Assembly: GCF_905397375.1 (NCBI RefSeq)
Contig: NZ_CAJPVG010000007.1
Coordinates: 62,001-126,000, forward strand
Source: Ralstonia mannitolilytica
Lineage (GTDB): Bacteria; Pseudomonadota; Gammaproteobacteria; Burkholderiales; Burkholderiaceae
Length of the DNA: 64,000 nt
Direction: 5' to 3'
The notes under the pieces are model-generated. The model made no database searches and had not been told where the DNA came from. It saw nothing but the letters and a program-made list of their open reading frames with translations. Made by a program: the position numbers and the translations under genes. Shown here one piece after another: positions 17,605-26,657 of this stretch; position 1 is the stretch's first letter, and each line of letters opens with the position of its first letter.

Positions 17605-18273
17605 TCACGCCGACGGCGCGAGGATGACCAGATGACGCTCGGCCGGCAGCCCCGGCACGGCCAGACGTTCGATCGCTTCGACCGCCCAACCGGCGGGCAG
17701 GCGCTCGATCTCGGCATCCGGGCGGACACCCTTCATGGCGACCATGCGGCCGCCCGGTGCCAGCAGATGCCCAGCCAGGTTCACGAAGTCGACCAGCTCG
17801 GCAAACGCCCGCGAGGTGATGACGCCGTAGCCGGTGGCGTCTGCCAGTTTTTCCACGTGGCCCCAATGCGACTGGGCGTTGGCGAGACCAAGCTCGGCGC
17901 GGCATTGCGTGAGAAACGCCGTTTTCTTTTGCACGATGTCGACCATCGTGACGCTCACGTCCGGGCACGCGATGGCCAGCGGAATGCCGGGCAGCCCGCC
18001 GCCCGAGCCGACATCGAGGACGCGCGGCGCGTCAGGCTGCGCGCGGCGCACCAGCGCTGCGATGCGCGACACGGCCGACAGCGAATCCAGCAGATGATGC
18101 GTCAGCATGTCGCCCGCATCGCGGATGGCAGTCAGGTTGTAGACGCGGTTCCACTTGGCCAGCAGCCCCTGGTACGCCAGCAACCGATCCAGTTGCGCGG
18201 CATCCAGCGACAGGCCAAGGGCGTGCGTGCCGGCTTCGAGCTCCACCCGGGCGTCCGTCAATGCATTGGGCAT
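17605..18273 (-). CDS. rsmG: 16S rRNA (guanine527-N7)-methyltransferase RsmG (GidB)
   Basis: A 222-residue S-adenosylmethionine methyltransferase. The SAM-binding motif is VLDVGSGGGLPGIPLAIA, followed by VTMVDIVQKKTAFLT and the ITSRAFAELVDFVNLAGH segment. It methylates G527 of 16S rRNA in the streptomycin-site loop. Its ATG overlaps the mnmG stop codon (ATGA at 18270-18275 region), so the two are translationally coupled. Confidence 0.97.
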   Translation of the reverse strand: MPNALTDARVELEAGTHALGLSLDAAQLDRLLAYQGLLAKWNRVYNLTAIRDAGDMLTHHLLDSLSAVSRIAALVRRAQPDAPRVLDVGSGGGLPGIPLAIACPDVSVTMVDIVQKKTAFLTQCRAELGLANAQSHWGHVEKLADATGYGVITSRAFAELVDFVNLAGHLLAPGGRMVAMKGVRPDAEIERLPAGWAVEAIERLAVPGLPAERHLVILAPSA

Positions 18274-20222
18274 CAGGCCGCCTCACCTTCCGCGGCCGGC
18301 CGCCGGCCGACCTGGCCGCGCAGCACGCCCTTCTTCAAGTGCACCAGCAGCAGCGACACCGCAGCCGGCGTGATGCCGGAGATACGCGATGCCTGGCCGA
18401 TGGTCTCGGGCTTGTGCTTGGCGAGTTTCTGCTGCACTTCGATCGACAGGCCGCGCACCTGCGAGTAATCAAAATCGGCCGGCAGGCGGGTGTTCTCGTT
18501 CGCCCCGAGGCGCTCGACTTCATCCGCTTGGCGCGCGATGTAACCGTGGTACTTGATGCCGATCTCGATCTGCTCGCGAATCTGCTCCGCGAGCAACGGG
18601 TCCTCCGCCAGCGGCACTTCGGGCGCGTACTTGCCACCCTGCATGCCCATCAGCGATTCATACGTGACGTTCGGGCGACGCAGCAGGTCGGCCAGCGCAT
18701 ATTCGCGCTCGATCCCCTTCCCCAGGACGGGCTCGGCATGTTCCCGGGGCAGCGTGGCCGGGTTCACCCATGTCGACTTCAGGCGCTCTGTTTCACGTGA
18801 AACAGCGTCGCGCTTGCGGTTGAAGGCATCCCAACGGGCATCGTCGACCACACCGAGTTGGCGGCCGATCTCAGTCAGGCGCATGTCCGCGTTGTCTTCG
18901 CGCAGGCTCAGGCGGAATTCGGCACGGCTGGTGAACATGCGGTACGGCTCCGTCACACCACGCGTGATGAGATCGTCAACCAGCACGCCCAGATAGGCTT
19001 GGTCGCGACGCGGCGTCCAGGCCTCCTTGCCCTGCACCTGCAGACCCGCATTGATACCGGCGAGCAGCCCCTGGGCCGCCGCCTCTTCGTAACCTGTGGT
19101 GCCGTTGATCTGGCCGGCGAAGAACAGACCAGAGATCGCCTTCGATTCCAGCGACGCCTTCAGTGCACGCGGGTCGAAGTAGTCGTATTCGATGGCGTAG
19201 CCGGGGCGCAGGATGTGGGCGTTTTCCAGCCCACGCATCGAATGGATCAGGTCCAACTGCACGTCGAACGGCAGGCTCGTCGATACGCCATTCGGGTAGA
19301 ACTCGTTCGTCGTGAGGCCTTCCGGCTCCAGGAAGATCTGGTGGCTGTCCTTGCTGGCGAAGCGGTGAATCTTGTCTTCGATGCTCGGGCAGTAGCGCGG
19401 CCCCACTCCTTCGATCACACCGGTATACATAGGCGAGCGGTCCAGGCCGGCGCGGATGATGTCGTGCGTGCGCTCGTTGGTGTGCGTGACCCAGCACGGC
19501 ACCTGTCGTGGGTGCATGTCTGCGCGGCCCATGAACGAGAACACCGGCACCGGATCGAGGTCGCCGGGCTGCTCTTCCAGGACCGAGAAATCGATGGTCC
19601 GGCCATCGATGCGCGGCGGCGTGCCCGTCTTCAGGCGCCCTTGCGGCAGCTTCAACTCCTTCAGGCGCGCCGACAACGACACCGCCGCCGGGTCGCCCGC
19701 GCGGCCGCCGGTGTAGTTGTTCAAGCCGACGTGGATCTTGCCGTCCAGGAACGTCCCCGCGGTCAGCACAACAGCGCGCGCACGGAACTGCACGCCAACC
19801 TGCGTCACCGCGCCGACGACGCGATCGCCTTCCACCAGCAGATCTTCCACGGCCTGCTGGAACAGCATCAGGTTCGGCTGGTTTTCCAGCCGGCGACGGA
19901 TGGCCGCCTTGTACAGCACACGGTCCGCCTGGGCGCGTGTCGCACGGACAGCCGGCCCCTTGCTGGAATTGAGGATGCGGAACTGGATCCCGCCCTCGTC
20001 CGTGGCGATGGCCATGGCGCCGCCGAGCGCGTCGACTTCCTTGACGAGATGACCCTTGCCAATGCCGCCGATGGACGGGTTGCAGCTCATCTGCCCCAGC
20101 GTCTCGATGTTGTGCGTCAGCAGCAGGGTCTGGCAACCCATGCGCGCGGCCGCCAGCGCGGCCTCGGTGCCGGCGTGTCCGCCGCCCACCACGATCACAT
20201 CGAACTCAATTGGATACAGCAT
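18273..20222 (-). CDS. mnmG: tRNA uridine 5-carboxymethylaminomethyl modification enzyme MnmG (GidA)
   Basis: A 649-residue FAD enzyme which, with MnmE, modifies U34 of several tRNAs. The FAD dinucleotide-binding motif is VIVVGGGHAGTEAALAAARMG at the N-terminus; the GidA signatures GPRYCPSIEDKIHRF and YAIEYDYFDPRAL are intact. The ATG at 20222 has GAGGAGGAAGCC just before it. A longer open frame starts upstream at TTG, but that stretch overlaps a parS site and is not coding. A perfect parS lies inside the gene at 18789-18804. Confidence 0.98.
   Translation of the reverse strand: MLYPIEFDVIVVGGGHAGTEAALAAARMGCQTLLLTHNIETLGQMSCNPSIGGIGKGHLVKEVDALGGAMAIATDEGGIQFRILNSSKGPAVRATRAQADRVLYKAAIRRRLENQPNLMLFQQAVEDLLVEGDRVVGAVTQVGVQFRARAVVLTAGTFLDGKIHVGLNNYTGGRAGDPAAVSLSARLKELKLPQGRLKTGTPPRIDGRTIDFSVLEEQPGDLDPVPVFSFMGRADMHPRQVPCWVTHTNERTHDIIRAGLDRSPMYTGVIEGVGPRYCPSIEDKIHRFASKDSHQIFLEPEGLTTNEFYPNGVSTSLPFDVQLDLIHSMRGLENAHILRPGYAIEYDYFDPRALKASLESKAISGLFFAGQINGTTGYEEAAAQGLLAGINAGLQVQGKEAWTPRRDQAYLGVLVDDLITRGVTEPYRMFTSRAEFRLSLREDNADMRLTEIGRQLGVVDDARWDAFNRKRDAVSRETERLKSTWVNPATLPREHAEPVLGKGIEREYALADLLRRPNVTYESLMGMQGGKYAPEVPLAEDPLLAEQIREQIEIGIKYHGYIARQADEVERLGANENTRLPADFDYSQVRGLSIEVQQKLAKHKPETIGQASRISGITPAAVSLLLVHLKKGVLRGQVGRRPAAEGEAA
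18789..18804. promoter_or_regulatory. parS: parS centromere site inside mnmG
   Basis: TGTTTCACGTGAAACA, a 16/16 match to the canonical chromosomal parS. It is embedded in mnmG codons. ParB loads here and spreads. Confidence 0.95.
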
Positions 20223-20334
20223 GGCTTCCTCCTCGCATGGAGGCATCGGAATTTGAAGAAGCGGAATTATAAGTCGTCCACCTACCCCGCTGTTCGACGA
20301 TGCGGCAATCGGCGTGAAATTCGTGCGCGTTTTG

Positions 20335-20350
20335 TGTTTCACGTGAAACA
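20335..20350. promoter_or_regulatory. parS: parS centromere site upstream of mnmG
   Basis: TGTTTCACGTGAAACA, a 16/16 match to the canonical parS, 113 bases upstream of the mnmG start. It may overlap the mnmG-parAB promoter region and so allow ParB to influence transcription of its own cluster. Confidence 0.96.
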
Positions 20351-20375
20351 TGCACCGCTTCCCTGGAAGCGACTG

Positions 20376-20391
20376 TGTTTCACGTGAAACA
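20376..20391. promoter_or_regulatory. parS: parS centromere site overlapping the end of the LysR gene
   Basis: A third exact TGTTTCACGTGAAACA, 25 bases from the previous one. Read on the minus strand it supplies the last codons and the TGA stop of the neighbouring LysR gene, whose product ends KCFT. Confidence 0.96.
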
Positions 20392-21330
20392 CTTCAACGC
20401 TGGCGTGGCTCCGGCACCGGCGCGGAGGAAATCGATGAAGGTGCGCAGCTTGCCCGGCATCTGCGGCATGCGTGGAAAATAGAGATGGAAACGGTACAAG
20501 GCCGGGCACCACGCTTCGAGCACGCGGACCAGCCTCCCAGCCACCAAGTCCTCGGCGACGAGGTCTTCCAGCACATGCGCGAGCCCGATCCCCCGTCGCG
20601 CCGCATCGACCATCGCCAGCACGTCGTTGGTCACCAGGCCGCCCGCCACATCCACCGTCTGGATTGCGCCGCCCGGTCCGGGCTCGCCAAACTCCCACGC
20701 GTACAACGCGCCGCTGCTCGGAAAGCGGTAGCGGATGCAACGGTGCTCGCGCAGCGCATCCGGGGTGTCGGGCGCGCCGTGCGCGTGCAGATAGGCGGGG
20801 CTGCCCACGACCGCAATCCGCCGGGCCGGCCCGATCGGCACGCTCACCATGTCGTGCTCCACGCGCTCTCCAAAGCGGATGCCGACATCGAAGCGGTCTG
20901 CGACGATGGCGGAGAGCCCATCGTCCACCGATACCTCCAATTCAATACGCGGATACCGCGACAGGAAGTCTGCCAGCGCCGGCTGCAGCACGGCTTGATA
21001 CGCGACCCGCGAGGCCGTCACGCGCAACGTGCCGCGCGGCTCGGTCGCACGCTCGCCTACCTCCGCCATGGCGCCGTACAGCGCATCGAGACTCGGCCGC
21101 ACCACCGCGAGCAGCGCCTCCCCTGCTTCGGTCACGCTCACCTGTCGCGTGGTGCGCGCGAGCAACTGCGCCCCGAGCGCCGATTCCAGCCGTCGGATCG
21201 TCTGCGACAACGCCGACGTGGACACGTCCAGCGCCGCCGCCGCGTGCGTGAAGCTGCCGGCCTCCGCCACGCGGCGCAGCGCGTCGAGCGCAGGCAGCAG
21301 GTCCGGGTCGATTGTGAATGTCCTCTTCAT
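20380..21330 (-). CDS. LysR family transcriptional regulator, divergent from aldo/keto reductase
   Basis: A 316-residue regulator. The winged helix-turn-helix covers about residues 9-65 (LRRVAEAGSFTHAAAALDVS, TSALSQTIRRLESALG); the co-inducer domain follows. The start MKRTFTIDPDLL was preferred over an in-frame codon seven residues upstream. It is divergent from the aldo/keto reductase gene with 85 bases between, so it probably controls that gene. Closest in style to regulators of the AKR/quinone-response type. Its stop codon lies in a parS site. Confidence 0.9.
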   Translation of the reverse strand: MKRTFTIDPDLLPALDALRRVAEAGSFTHAAAALDVSTSALSQTIRRLESALGAQLLARTTRQVSVTEAGEALLAVVRPSLDALYGAMAEVGERATEPRGTLRVTASRVAYQAVLQPALADFLSRYPRIELEVSVDDGLSAIVADRFDVGIRFGERVEHDMVSVPIGPARRIAVVGSPAYLHAHGAPDTPDALREHRCIRYRFPSSGALYAWEFGEPGPGGAIQTVDVAGGLVTNDVLAMVDAARRGIGLAHVLEDLVAEDLVAGRLVRVLEAWCPALYRFHLYFPRMPQMPGKLRTFIDFLRAGAGATPALKCFT

Positions 21331-21415
21331 AGTGCATCCGATTCTATCCACTTAATTCACACGCCGGCGCTGCCTAGACTGGCGACTCCTCTTTCCACCT
21401 CAGAAGGACATCGCC

Positions 21416-22429
21416 ATGCAAACACGACAACTCGGCCAATCGGACCTGCACATCTCGCCCTTGGGCTTCGGCACATGGGCCTCGGGCGGCGGCAACTGGG
21501 AATACGGCTGGGGCGCGCAGGATGACGGAGACACCATCCGCGCCATCGCAGCGGCCGCGCATGCCTGCATCAACTGGATCGACACGGCGGCCGCCTATGG
21601 GCTCGGCCACGCCGAAACGGTGGTCGGCCGCGCGCTGCGCGAGCTGCCCGCAGAACTCCGCCCGTACGTGTTCACCAAGGGCTCGCTGGTGTGGGATGCG
21701 CAGGGGCGGATTTCGCATTCGCTCGACCCCGCATCGCTTTCACGTGAAATCGACGAGAGCCTGCGCCGCCTGAACGTGAACGCGATCGACCTGTACCAGA
21801 TCCACTGGCCGGCCTTCCCGACCGGGGCACCCGAGCAGTCGATCGAAGCAGCCATTGCGGCGCTGGACGCGGCGCGCAAGGCGGGCAAGATCCGCCACAT
21901 CGGGGTGTCGAACTTCGATGCGGCGCAGTTGGAACGCGCACGCGCGGTGGCGCCCATTGCGTCCCTGCAGCCGCCCTACTCGCTGCTGATGCGCGGCATC
22001 GAGGCCTCGATCCTGCCGTACACGGCGGCCCATGGCATCGGCAACATCGTGTATTCGCCGCTGCAATCGGGGCTGCTGTCCGGGCGCATGACGCGCGAGC
22101 GCATCGCCGCGCTGCCCGCCAATGATTGGCGCGCGCAACGCAGCCCCGAGTTCCAAGAGCCCAATCTGACACGCAACCTGGCCCTCGTGGAAGTGCTGCG
22201 TGGCGTGGGCGCACGGTACGGCAGGACACCGGCGGAAGTCGCCATCGCCTGGACGCTGCGCAAGCCGATGGTCACGGGTGCGATCGTCGGCGTGCGGCGG
22301 CCGGATCAGCTCGATGGCCTGCTCGGCGCGGCAGACCTGAAGCTGAGCGACGCGGATCTCGCCGAGATTCAGGCCGCCCTGCCCGAAGGCAGCGCGGCGC
22401 CAGTCCCGCAAAGCGTGGTCGAAGCCTGA
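21416..22429 (+). CDS. Aldo/keto reductase
   Basis: A 337-residue NADPH-dependent oxidoreductase with a TIM-barrel fold. The catalytic tetrad can be placed: Asp56 (WIDTAAAYG), Tyr61, Lys88 (FTKGS) and His130 (YQIHW). The GVSNFDAAQLERA and GAIVGVRRPDQLDGL segments bind the coenzyme. It belongs to the AKR group that includes YajO and IolS-like proteins. It probably reduces carbonyl compounds in the cytoplasm; the substrate is unknown. The gene contains a parS-like core at 21738-21749. Confidence 0.9.
   Translation: MQTRQLGQSDLHISPLGFGTWASGGGNWEYGWGAQDDGDTIRAIAAAAHACINWIDTAAAYGLGHAETVVGRALRELPAELRPYVFTKGSLVWDAQGRISHSLDPASLSREIDESLRRLNVNAIDLYQIHWPAFPTGAPEQSIEAAIAALDAARKAGKIRHIGVSNFDAAQLERARAVAPIASLQPPYSLLMRGIEASILPYTAAHGIGNIVYSPLQSGLLSGRMTRERIAALPANDWRAQRSPEFQEPNLTRNLALVEVLRGVGARYGRTPAEVAIAWTLRKPMVTGAIVGVRRPDQLDGLLGAADLKLSDADLAEIQAALPEGSAAPVPQSVVEA
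21738..21749. promoter_or_regulatory. Degenerate parS-like site
   Basis: TTTCACGTGAAA, the 12-bp palindromic core of parS, without the outer TG/CA pairs (12 of 16 positions match). It lies within the aldo/keto reductase gene, 1.3 kb from the perfect sites. It may be a weak ParB site or chance. Confidence 0.5.
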
Positions 22430-22440
22430 GCCCTCACAGC

Positions 22441-22470
22441 AAAAACGCACGGCGCGGACCGTGCGTTTTG
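22441..22470. terminator. Bidirectional intrinsic terminator
   Basis: AAAACGCACGG (22442-22452) and CCGTGCGTTTT (22459-22469) form an 11-bp perfect stem with a 6-base loop and T/A runs on both sides. It separates the convergent aldo/keto reductase gene and the substrate-binding protein gene. Confidence 0.9.
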
Positions 22471-22496
22471 CGTGCGGCGATGAAGGCGAAGCGCCA

Positions 22497-23645
22497 TCAG
22501 TTCTGCAGCTTCCACTTGCCGTCCTTGATCTCGACCATCACGCGCGAGCGCTGGTCCAGGCCAAGGTGGTCCTTCGGGTTCATGTTCATCACGCCGTGCG
22601 AGATGGCGAGGTTGGTGGTCGTCTCCATCGCGTCGCGCAGGCCCTTGCGGAACGCCGGCGTGCCCGGCTGACCCTTCTTCAGCGCCTCGGGCAGCGCATG
22701 GGCGAGCAGCAGACCGGCATCCCACATGTGCCCGCCGAAGGTGGAGACCTGGCCGCCGTAGGCCTTCTCATACGCGGTCTTGTACGCCAGCGCCGGCTTC
22801 TTCACCGGGTTGCTGTCGGGCAATTGCTCGGCCACGAGGATAGGCCCGGCCGGCAGGAACGTGCCTTCGCAATCCTTGCCGCACACGCGCAGGAAATCGG
22901 CATTCGCCACACCGTGCGTCTGGTACAGCTTGCCCTTGTAGCCGCGCTCCTTCAGCGCACGCTCCGGCAACGCGGCCGGCGTACCTGAGCCTGCGATCAG
23001 CACTGCATCCGGATTGGCCGCCATGATCTTCAGCACCTGGCCCGTCACCGACGTATCGGTGCGCGCAAACCGCTCGTTGGCGACAACCTTCAGCTTGCGC
23101 AGCCCCGCCACCTTGTCGAACTCCTGCGCCCACGAATCGCCATAGGCATCGGCAAAGCCGATCAGCGCGACGGTCTTCACGCCATGGTTGGCCATGTGCT
23201 CGGCAATGGCGGTGGCCATGTGCGAATCGTTCTGCGGCGTCTTGAAGACCCACGCGCGCTTGGCGTCCACCGGCTCGACGATCCGCGCGGAGGCGGCCAG
23301 CGTGATCATCGGCGTTTCGTTCTCGGCCACCACGTCGACCATCGCCAGGGAGTTGGGCGTGACAGTCGAACCGATCACCAGGTCGACCTTGTCTTCGGTG
23401 ATGAGCTTGCGTGTGTTCTTGACGGCGGTGGTCGTGTCAGACGCATCGTCGAGCACGATGTACTCGACCTTCTTGCCGGCGATTTCCTTGGGCAGCAGCG
23501 CCACGGTGTTCTTCTCGGGAATCCCCAGCGACGCCGCCGGCCCGGTGGCCGACACCGTGATGCCGACCTTCACCTGGGCGAATGCCGTACCGGCCAACAG
23601 CGCCGTCGCGGCGAGTGCAATGCGGGATGCGCGCGATACCTTCAT
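22497..23645 (-). CDS. ABC transporter substrate-binding protein, branched-chain amino acid (LivK) type, orphan
   Basis: A 382-residue periplasmic binding protein. MKVSRASRIALAATALLAGT then AFA is a clean signal peptide, with CAGGAGACGGC upstream of the ATG. The mature part has the type I fold of LivK-like proteins (VKVGITVSATGPAASLGIPE, VDLVIGSTVTPNSLAMVDV, VALIGFADAYGDSWAQEF). These bind amino acids, amides or aromatic acids. There are no permease genes beside it; it stands alone with terminators around it and may deliver ligand to a transporter encoded elsewhere. Confidence 0.88.
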   Translation of the reverse strand: MKVSRASRIALAATALLAGTAFAQVKVGITVSATGPAASLGIPEKNTVALLPKEIAGKKVEYIVLDDASDTTTAVKNTRKLITEDKVDLVIGSTVTPNSLAMVDVVAENETPMITLAASARIVEPVDAKRAWVFKTPQNDSHMATAIAEHMANHGVKTVALIGFADAYGDSWAQEFDKVAGLRKLKVVANERFARTDTSVTGQVLKIMAANPDAVLIAGSGTPAALPERALKERGYKGKLYQTHGVANADFLRVCGKDCEGTFLPAGPILVAEQLPDSNPVKKPALAYKTAYEKAYGGQVSTFGGHMWDAGLLLAHALPEALKKGQPGTPAFRKGLRDAMETTTNLAISHGVMNMNPKDHLGLDQRSRVMVEIKDGKWKLQN

Positions 23646-23800
23646 GCCGTCTCCTGAGATAGGTCGAGCGGGTCTGCGCCCGCCCTGAATCTGCGATTGA
23701 CCGACCGATGGGTCGGGGATGAACGAGTCTAGAAGGAGTCACGCCACGCGGGCAAGGGGGAGATACCCCGAAACTTAACGTGTTCACGACCTGGGCGGAC

Positions 23801-24406
23801 TCAGCCCACGCGGTACACCCGGCCGCTCTGCACGCCCTCCACGCTGCGCCGATACGCCAACGCCGCGCGCGCTGCCGAGACCGGCTCGAAACCCGGGAAG
23901 AACGGGCCATATGCCTCCATGGATTCGGTCAGCACCGTCGGGCTCACCGCGTTGATGCGGATGCCGCGCGGCAGCTCGCACGCGGCGGCGCGCACAAAGC
24001 CCTCCACGCCCGCGTTCACCGCAGTGGCGTTGGCGCCTTGGGCGATCGGCTCCTGCCCCACGATGCCGGTCGTCAGCGTGATCGAGCCGCCGTCGTTCAG
24101 ATAATGCTGACCGACCAGCGCCAGGCGCACCTGGCCCAGCAGCTTGTCCTGCAGGCCAACGTTGAAATCCGCGGCCGTCATCTTGGTCAGCGGCCCGAAG
24201 AACAGGTTGCCCGCGGTGGAGACGATGGCATCGACACGGCCGAGCCTGTCGAACAGCGCAGCCACGCTGTCGGCATTCGTGATGTCGACTTGATGCTCGC
24301 CCTGCGTGCGGCCGACGCGGATGACCTCATGCGTACCGCCCTGCTCCAGCTCCGCCACCACGGCGCGGCCCAGTGTGCCGCTGGCGCCAATCACGACGAT
24401 TTTCAT
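23801..24406 (-). CDS. Short-chain dehydrogenase family protein lacking the usual Tyr-x3-Lys
   Basis: A 201-residue Rossmann-fold protein. The coenzyme motif is IVVIGASGTLGRAVV at the N-terminus; VDAIVSTAGNLFFGPL supplies the NAG-like motif. The expected YxxxK is missing: the equivalent stretch reads QGANATAVNAGVEGF. Short SDR proteins of this kind exist and still bind NAD(P), but catalysis by the usual mechanism is doubtful. It is divergent from the LysR gene at 24502, which probably regulates it. Confidence 0.8.
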   Translation of the reverse strand: MKIVVIGASGTLGRAVVAELEQGGTHEVIRVGRTQGEHQVDITNADSVAALFDRLGRVDAIVSTAGNLFFGPLTKMTAADFNVGLQDKLLGQVRLALVGQHYLNDGGSITLTTGIVGQEPIAQGANATAVNAGVEGFVRAAACELPRGIRINAVSPTVLTESMEAYGPFFPGFEPVSAARAALAYRRSVEGVQSGRVYRVG

Positions 24407-24501
24407 GCTGTGCTCCTTCGCAAATCCGGTTGGAATGGCGCCTATTCTTGGCCGAACCCCTCATGCGATAAAGCCGTGATACCTTCGGGCATTCCAAATC
24501 A

Positions 24502-25422
24502 ATGGTTCGGAATATGGACAAGCTGCGCAGCATGGAGACCTTCGTCGCGGTGGTCGAAGGCGGCAACTTCACCGAGGCCGCGGCGCGGCTTGAAATGTCC
24601 GCGGTGATGGTCGGCAAATATGTGAGCGCTCTGGAGACGCAACTGGGCGCCCGCCTGCTCCAGCGCAGCACGCGCCGCCAAAGCCTGACCGACGCCGGCC
24701 GCGTGTTCTACGAAGATGCCAAGCGTGTGCTGGAACAGGTGCGCTGGGCAGAAACCTCCGTCGAACGGCTGCGCGCGTCGCCTTCGGGCACGCTGCGCGT
24801 GAGCGCGCCGACCACGTTCGGCGCGTGCGTGATCGCGCCACTGGCCGCGACCTTCCAGCAGGCGCATCCGCAGGTGCGCGTGGAGTTGAACCTCAGCAAC
24901 AGCATGGTCGATCTCGTCGACGAAGGGTTCGATCTCGCCATCCGCATCGGCCCGCTGGGCGATGCCGATCTGGTTGCCAAGCCGCTGTGCGTGTATCGCA
25001 TGGTCATCTGCGCGTCGCCGGAGTACCTGGCGCGGTACGGCCGGCCGGAAACGCCGGCCGACCTGCCGCAGCATCGCTGCCTTTCGCACATGGTTTGGAA
25101 CAACCGCAATGCGTGGCAGCTTGCCGGCTGGAGCGGCGCCACGCCCTGGCGCGACGACCCGGCCTTCACCTGCAACGACGGCCATGGCTTGCGCGCGGCC
25201 GCGGTTGCCGGTGCGGGCCTGCTGCTGCAGCCCGAAGTGCTCGTCGCCGAAGACCTGGCCAGCGGCCGACTCGTGCGCGTGCTGCAAGCGTATGCGCCCG
25301 AGCCGCGGCCGATTCATGTGGTGTATCGGCAGGATCGGCGGCCGCTGCCGAAGCTCTCCGGTTTTGTGGGGCATTTGCTGGAGCAGGTGCCTAAGTTCGT
25401 CCCCGCGTCGGGGGCACAATAG
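24502..25422 (+). CDS. LysR family transcriptional regulator
   Basis: A 306-residue regulator with helix-turn-helix (FVAVVEGGNFTEAAARLEMS, AVMVGKYVSALETQLG) and a substrate-binding domain of the CrgA/AaeR-like kind (LRVSAPTTFGACVIAPLA, SMVDLVDEGFDLAIRIG). ATG codons at 24502 and 24514 are both possible starts. It is divergent from the short-chain dehydrogenase gene, 95 bases away, its likely target. Confidence 0.9.
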   Translation: MVRNMDKLRSMETFVAVVEGGNFTEAAARLEMSAVMVGKYVSALETQLGARLLQRSTRRQSLTDAGRVFYEDAKRVLEQVRWAETSVERLRASPSGTLRVSAPTTFGACVIAPLAATFQQAHPQVRVELNLSNSMVDLVDEGFDLAIRIGPLGDADLVAKPLCVYRMVICASPEYLARYGRPETPADLPQHRCLSHMVWNNRNAWQLAGWSGATPWRDDPAFTCNDGHGLRAAAVAGAGLLLQPEVLVAEDLASGRLVRVLQAYAPEPRPIHVVYRQDRRPLPKLSGFVGHLLEQVPKFVPASGAQ

Positions 25423-25427
25423 CGCCC

Positions 25428-25643
25428 ATGAACCCCGAAGACCTCCAACGCCTCGTCACCACGCAAATGCCCTTCGGCAAGTACAAGGGCCGCCTGATTG
25501 CCGACCTGCCGGGCCATTACCTCAACTGGTTTGCGCGCGAGGGCTTTCCGCCGGGGCAGATCGGCCGCTTGCTCGCGTTGATGCAGGAGCTGGATCACAA
25601 CGGCCTGAAGGGTCTGCTCGACCCACTGCGCCAGGGCCGCTGA
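25428..25643 (+). CDS. DUF3820 family small protein
   Basis: A 71-residue protein with the conserved MPFGKYKGRLIADLP and HYLNWFAREGFPPGQIGRL blocks of DUF3820. The family has been linked to quorum-sensing-regulated proteins in Pseudomonas, but its biochemistry is unsettled; the MPFGKYKG block also resembles that of exonuclease-associated domains. It starts 5 bases after the LysR gene and may be co-transcribed with it. Confidence 0.8.
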   Translation: MNPEDLQRLVTTQMPFGKYKGRLIADLPGHYLNWFAREGFPPGQIGRLLALMQELDHNGLKGLLDPLRQGR

Positions 25644-25655
25644 CAACGCGATCGA

Positions 25656-26552
25656 TCAATCGCCGTTGATGTAACGCAGCAGCCCCGTCGCCAACGCATC
25701 AAACACGACGCGGCAGCGCGGGCTGTCACGCAGGTCTTCGTGCATGGCGAGCCAGGTGTCGAGCGTGATGGAAACCTGATCGCTGAACAGCCGAACCAGA
25801 TCTGCGTTGTGCCGCACCAGGCCGACCTGGCAGAAGCCGATGCCAAAGCCGGCGCGCAGCGCAGCAATCGCAGCCAGGTCACTGTCGGTGCGCAGTGCGA
25901 AGCGGTTGCGTTGGATCCACGGGAACTGCGCTCGCACGCTGCGCAGGAATGCGTTCTCCTTGTCGTAGCCGATCAACGTGTGGCCAGCGAGTTCTTCCAC
26001 CGTAGTTGGCGTGCCGCGCTGTGCCAGATAGCGCCGGTGCGCAAACAGCCCCAATTCAATCTCCCCCAAGTGCCGCGCGACGAGCACGCCTTGGCTCGGT
26101 GGCTGCATGCGCACGGCGATGTCCGCCTCGCGGCGCAACAGGTCTTCCATCCGGTTCGAAGGCACCAGCTCGAGCGTCAGCTCCGGATAGGCGGCGTGCA
26201 GATCGGCGAGGATGGGCGGCAGCACCTCCACCGCCACGACCTCGCTGGCGGTGATGCGCACGGTGCCGCGCACGCCCTCGCCCTGGCTGGACGCGGCGCG
26301 CAGCAAGGCGGCGCTCGTGGCTTCGAGCGATTCCGCAAACGGCCGCAGCGATAGCGCCGCTTCTGTGGGGCTCAGCCCCTGCTGCGTTCGGATGAAGAGC
26401 GACATGCCCAGCGCCCGTTCGAGCGCATCGACATGCCGCCCCGCCGTGGGCTGCGTCAGCCCCAGCGCGCGGGCGGCGCCGGACAGCGATCCTTCTCGCA
26501 CGACGGCAAGAAAGGTCCGATACAGCTCCCAGCCGGGCTCAGTTCCGTTCAT
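25656..26552 (-). CDS. LysR family transcriptional regulator, divergent from epimerase-like gene
   Basis: A 298-residue regulator starting MNGTEPGWELYRTFLAVV; the helix-turn-helix spans about residues 10-65 (GSLSGAARALGLTQPTAGRH). The effector domain follows (GTVRITASEVVAVEVLPPIL). The open frame extends much further upstream across the divergent gene, which is an artefact. The 105-base gap to the epimerase-like gene is the likely shared control region. Confidence 0.9.
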   Translation of the reverse strand: MNGTEPGWELYRTFLAVVREGSLSGAARALGLTQPTAGRHVDALERALGMSLFIRTQQGLSPTEAALSLRPFAESLEATSAALLRAASSQGEGVRGTVRITASEVVAVEVLPPILADLHAAYPELTLELVPSNRMEDLLRREADIAVRMQPPSQGVLVARHLGEIELGLFAHRRYLAQRGTPTTVEELAGHTLIGYDKENAFLRSVRAQFPWIQRNRFALRTDSDLAAIAALRAGFGIGFCQVGLVRHNADLVRLFSDQVSITLDTWLAMHEDLRDSPRCRVVFDALATGLLRYINGD

Positions 26553-26657
26553 ACAAATTCGTATAGCTGCACGCTCATCATCAACAATTCCATTGAAGCA
26601 CAGTCGCGCCCAGAATGCGTCCATCGCAACGCTCTCCCACACCTCAGGAGCATGGTC

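Noticed and set aside
16957..18468. 503-codon + strand open frame over parA and rsmG
   Set aside because: It is a shadow of parA and rsmG; no motif or ribosome-binding site.
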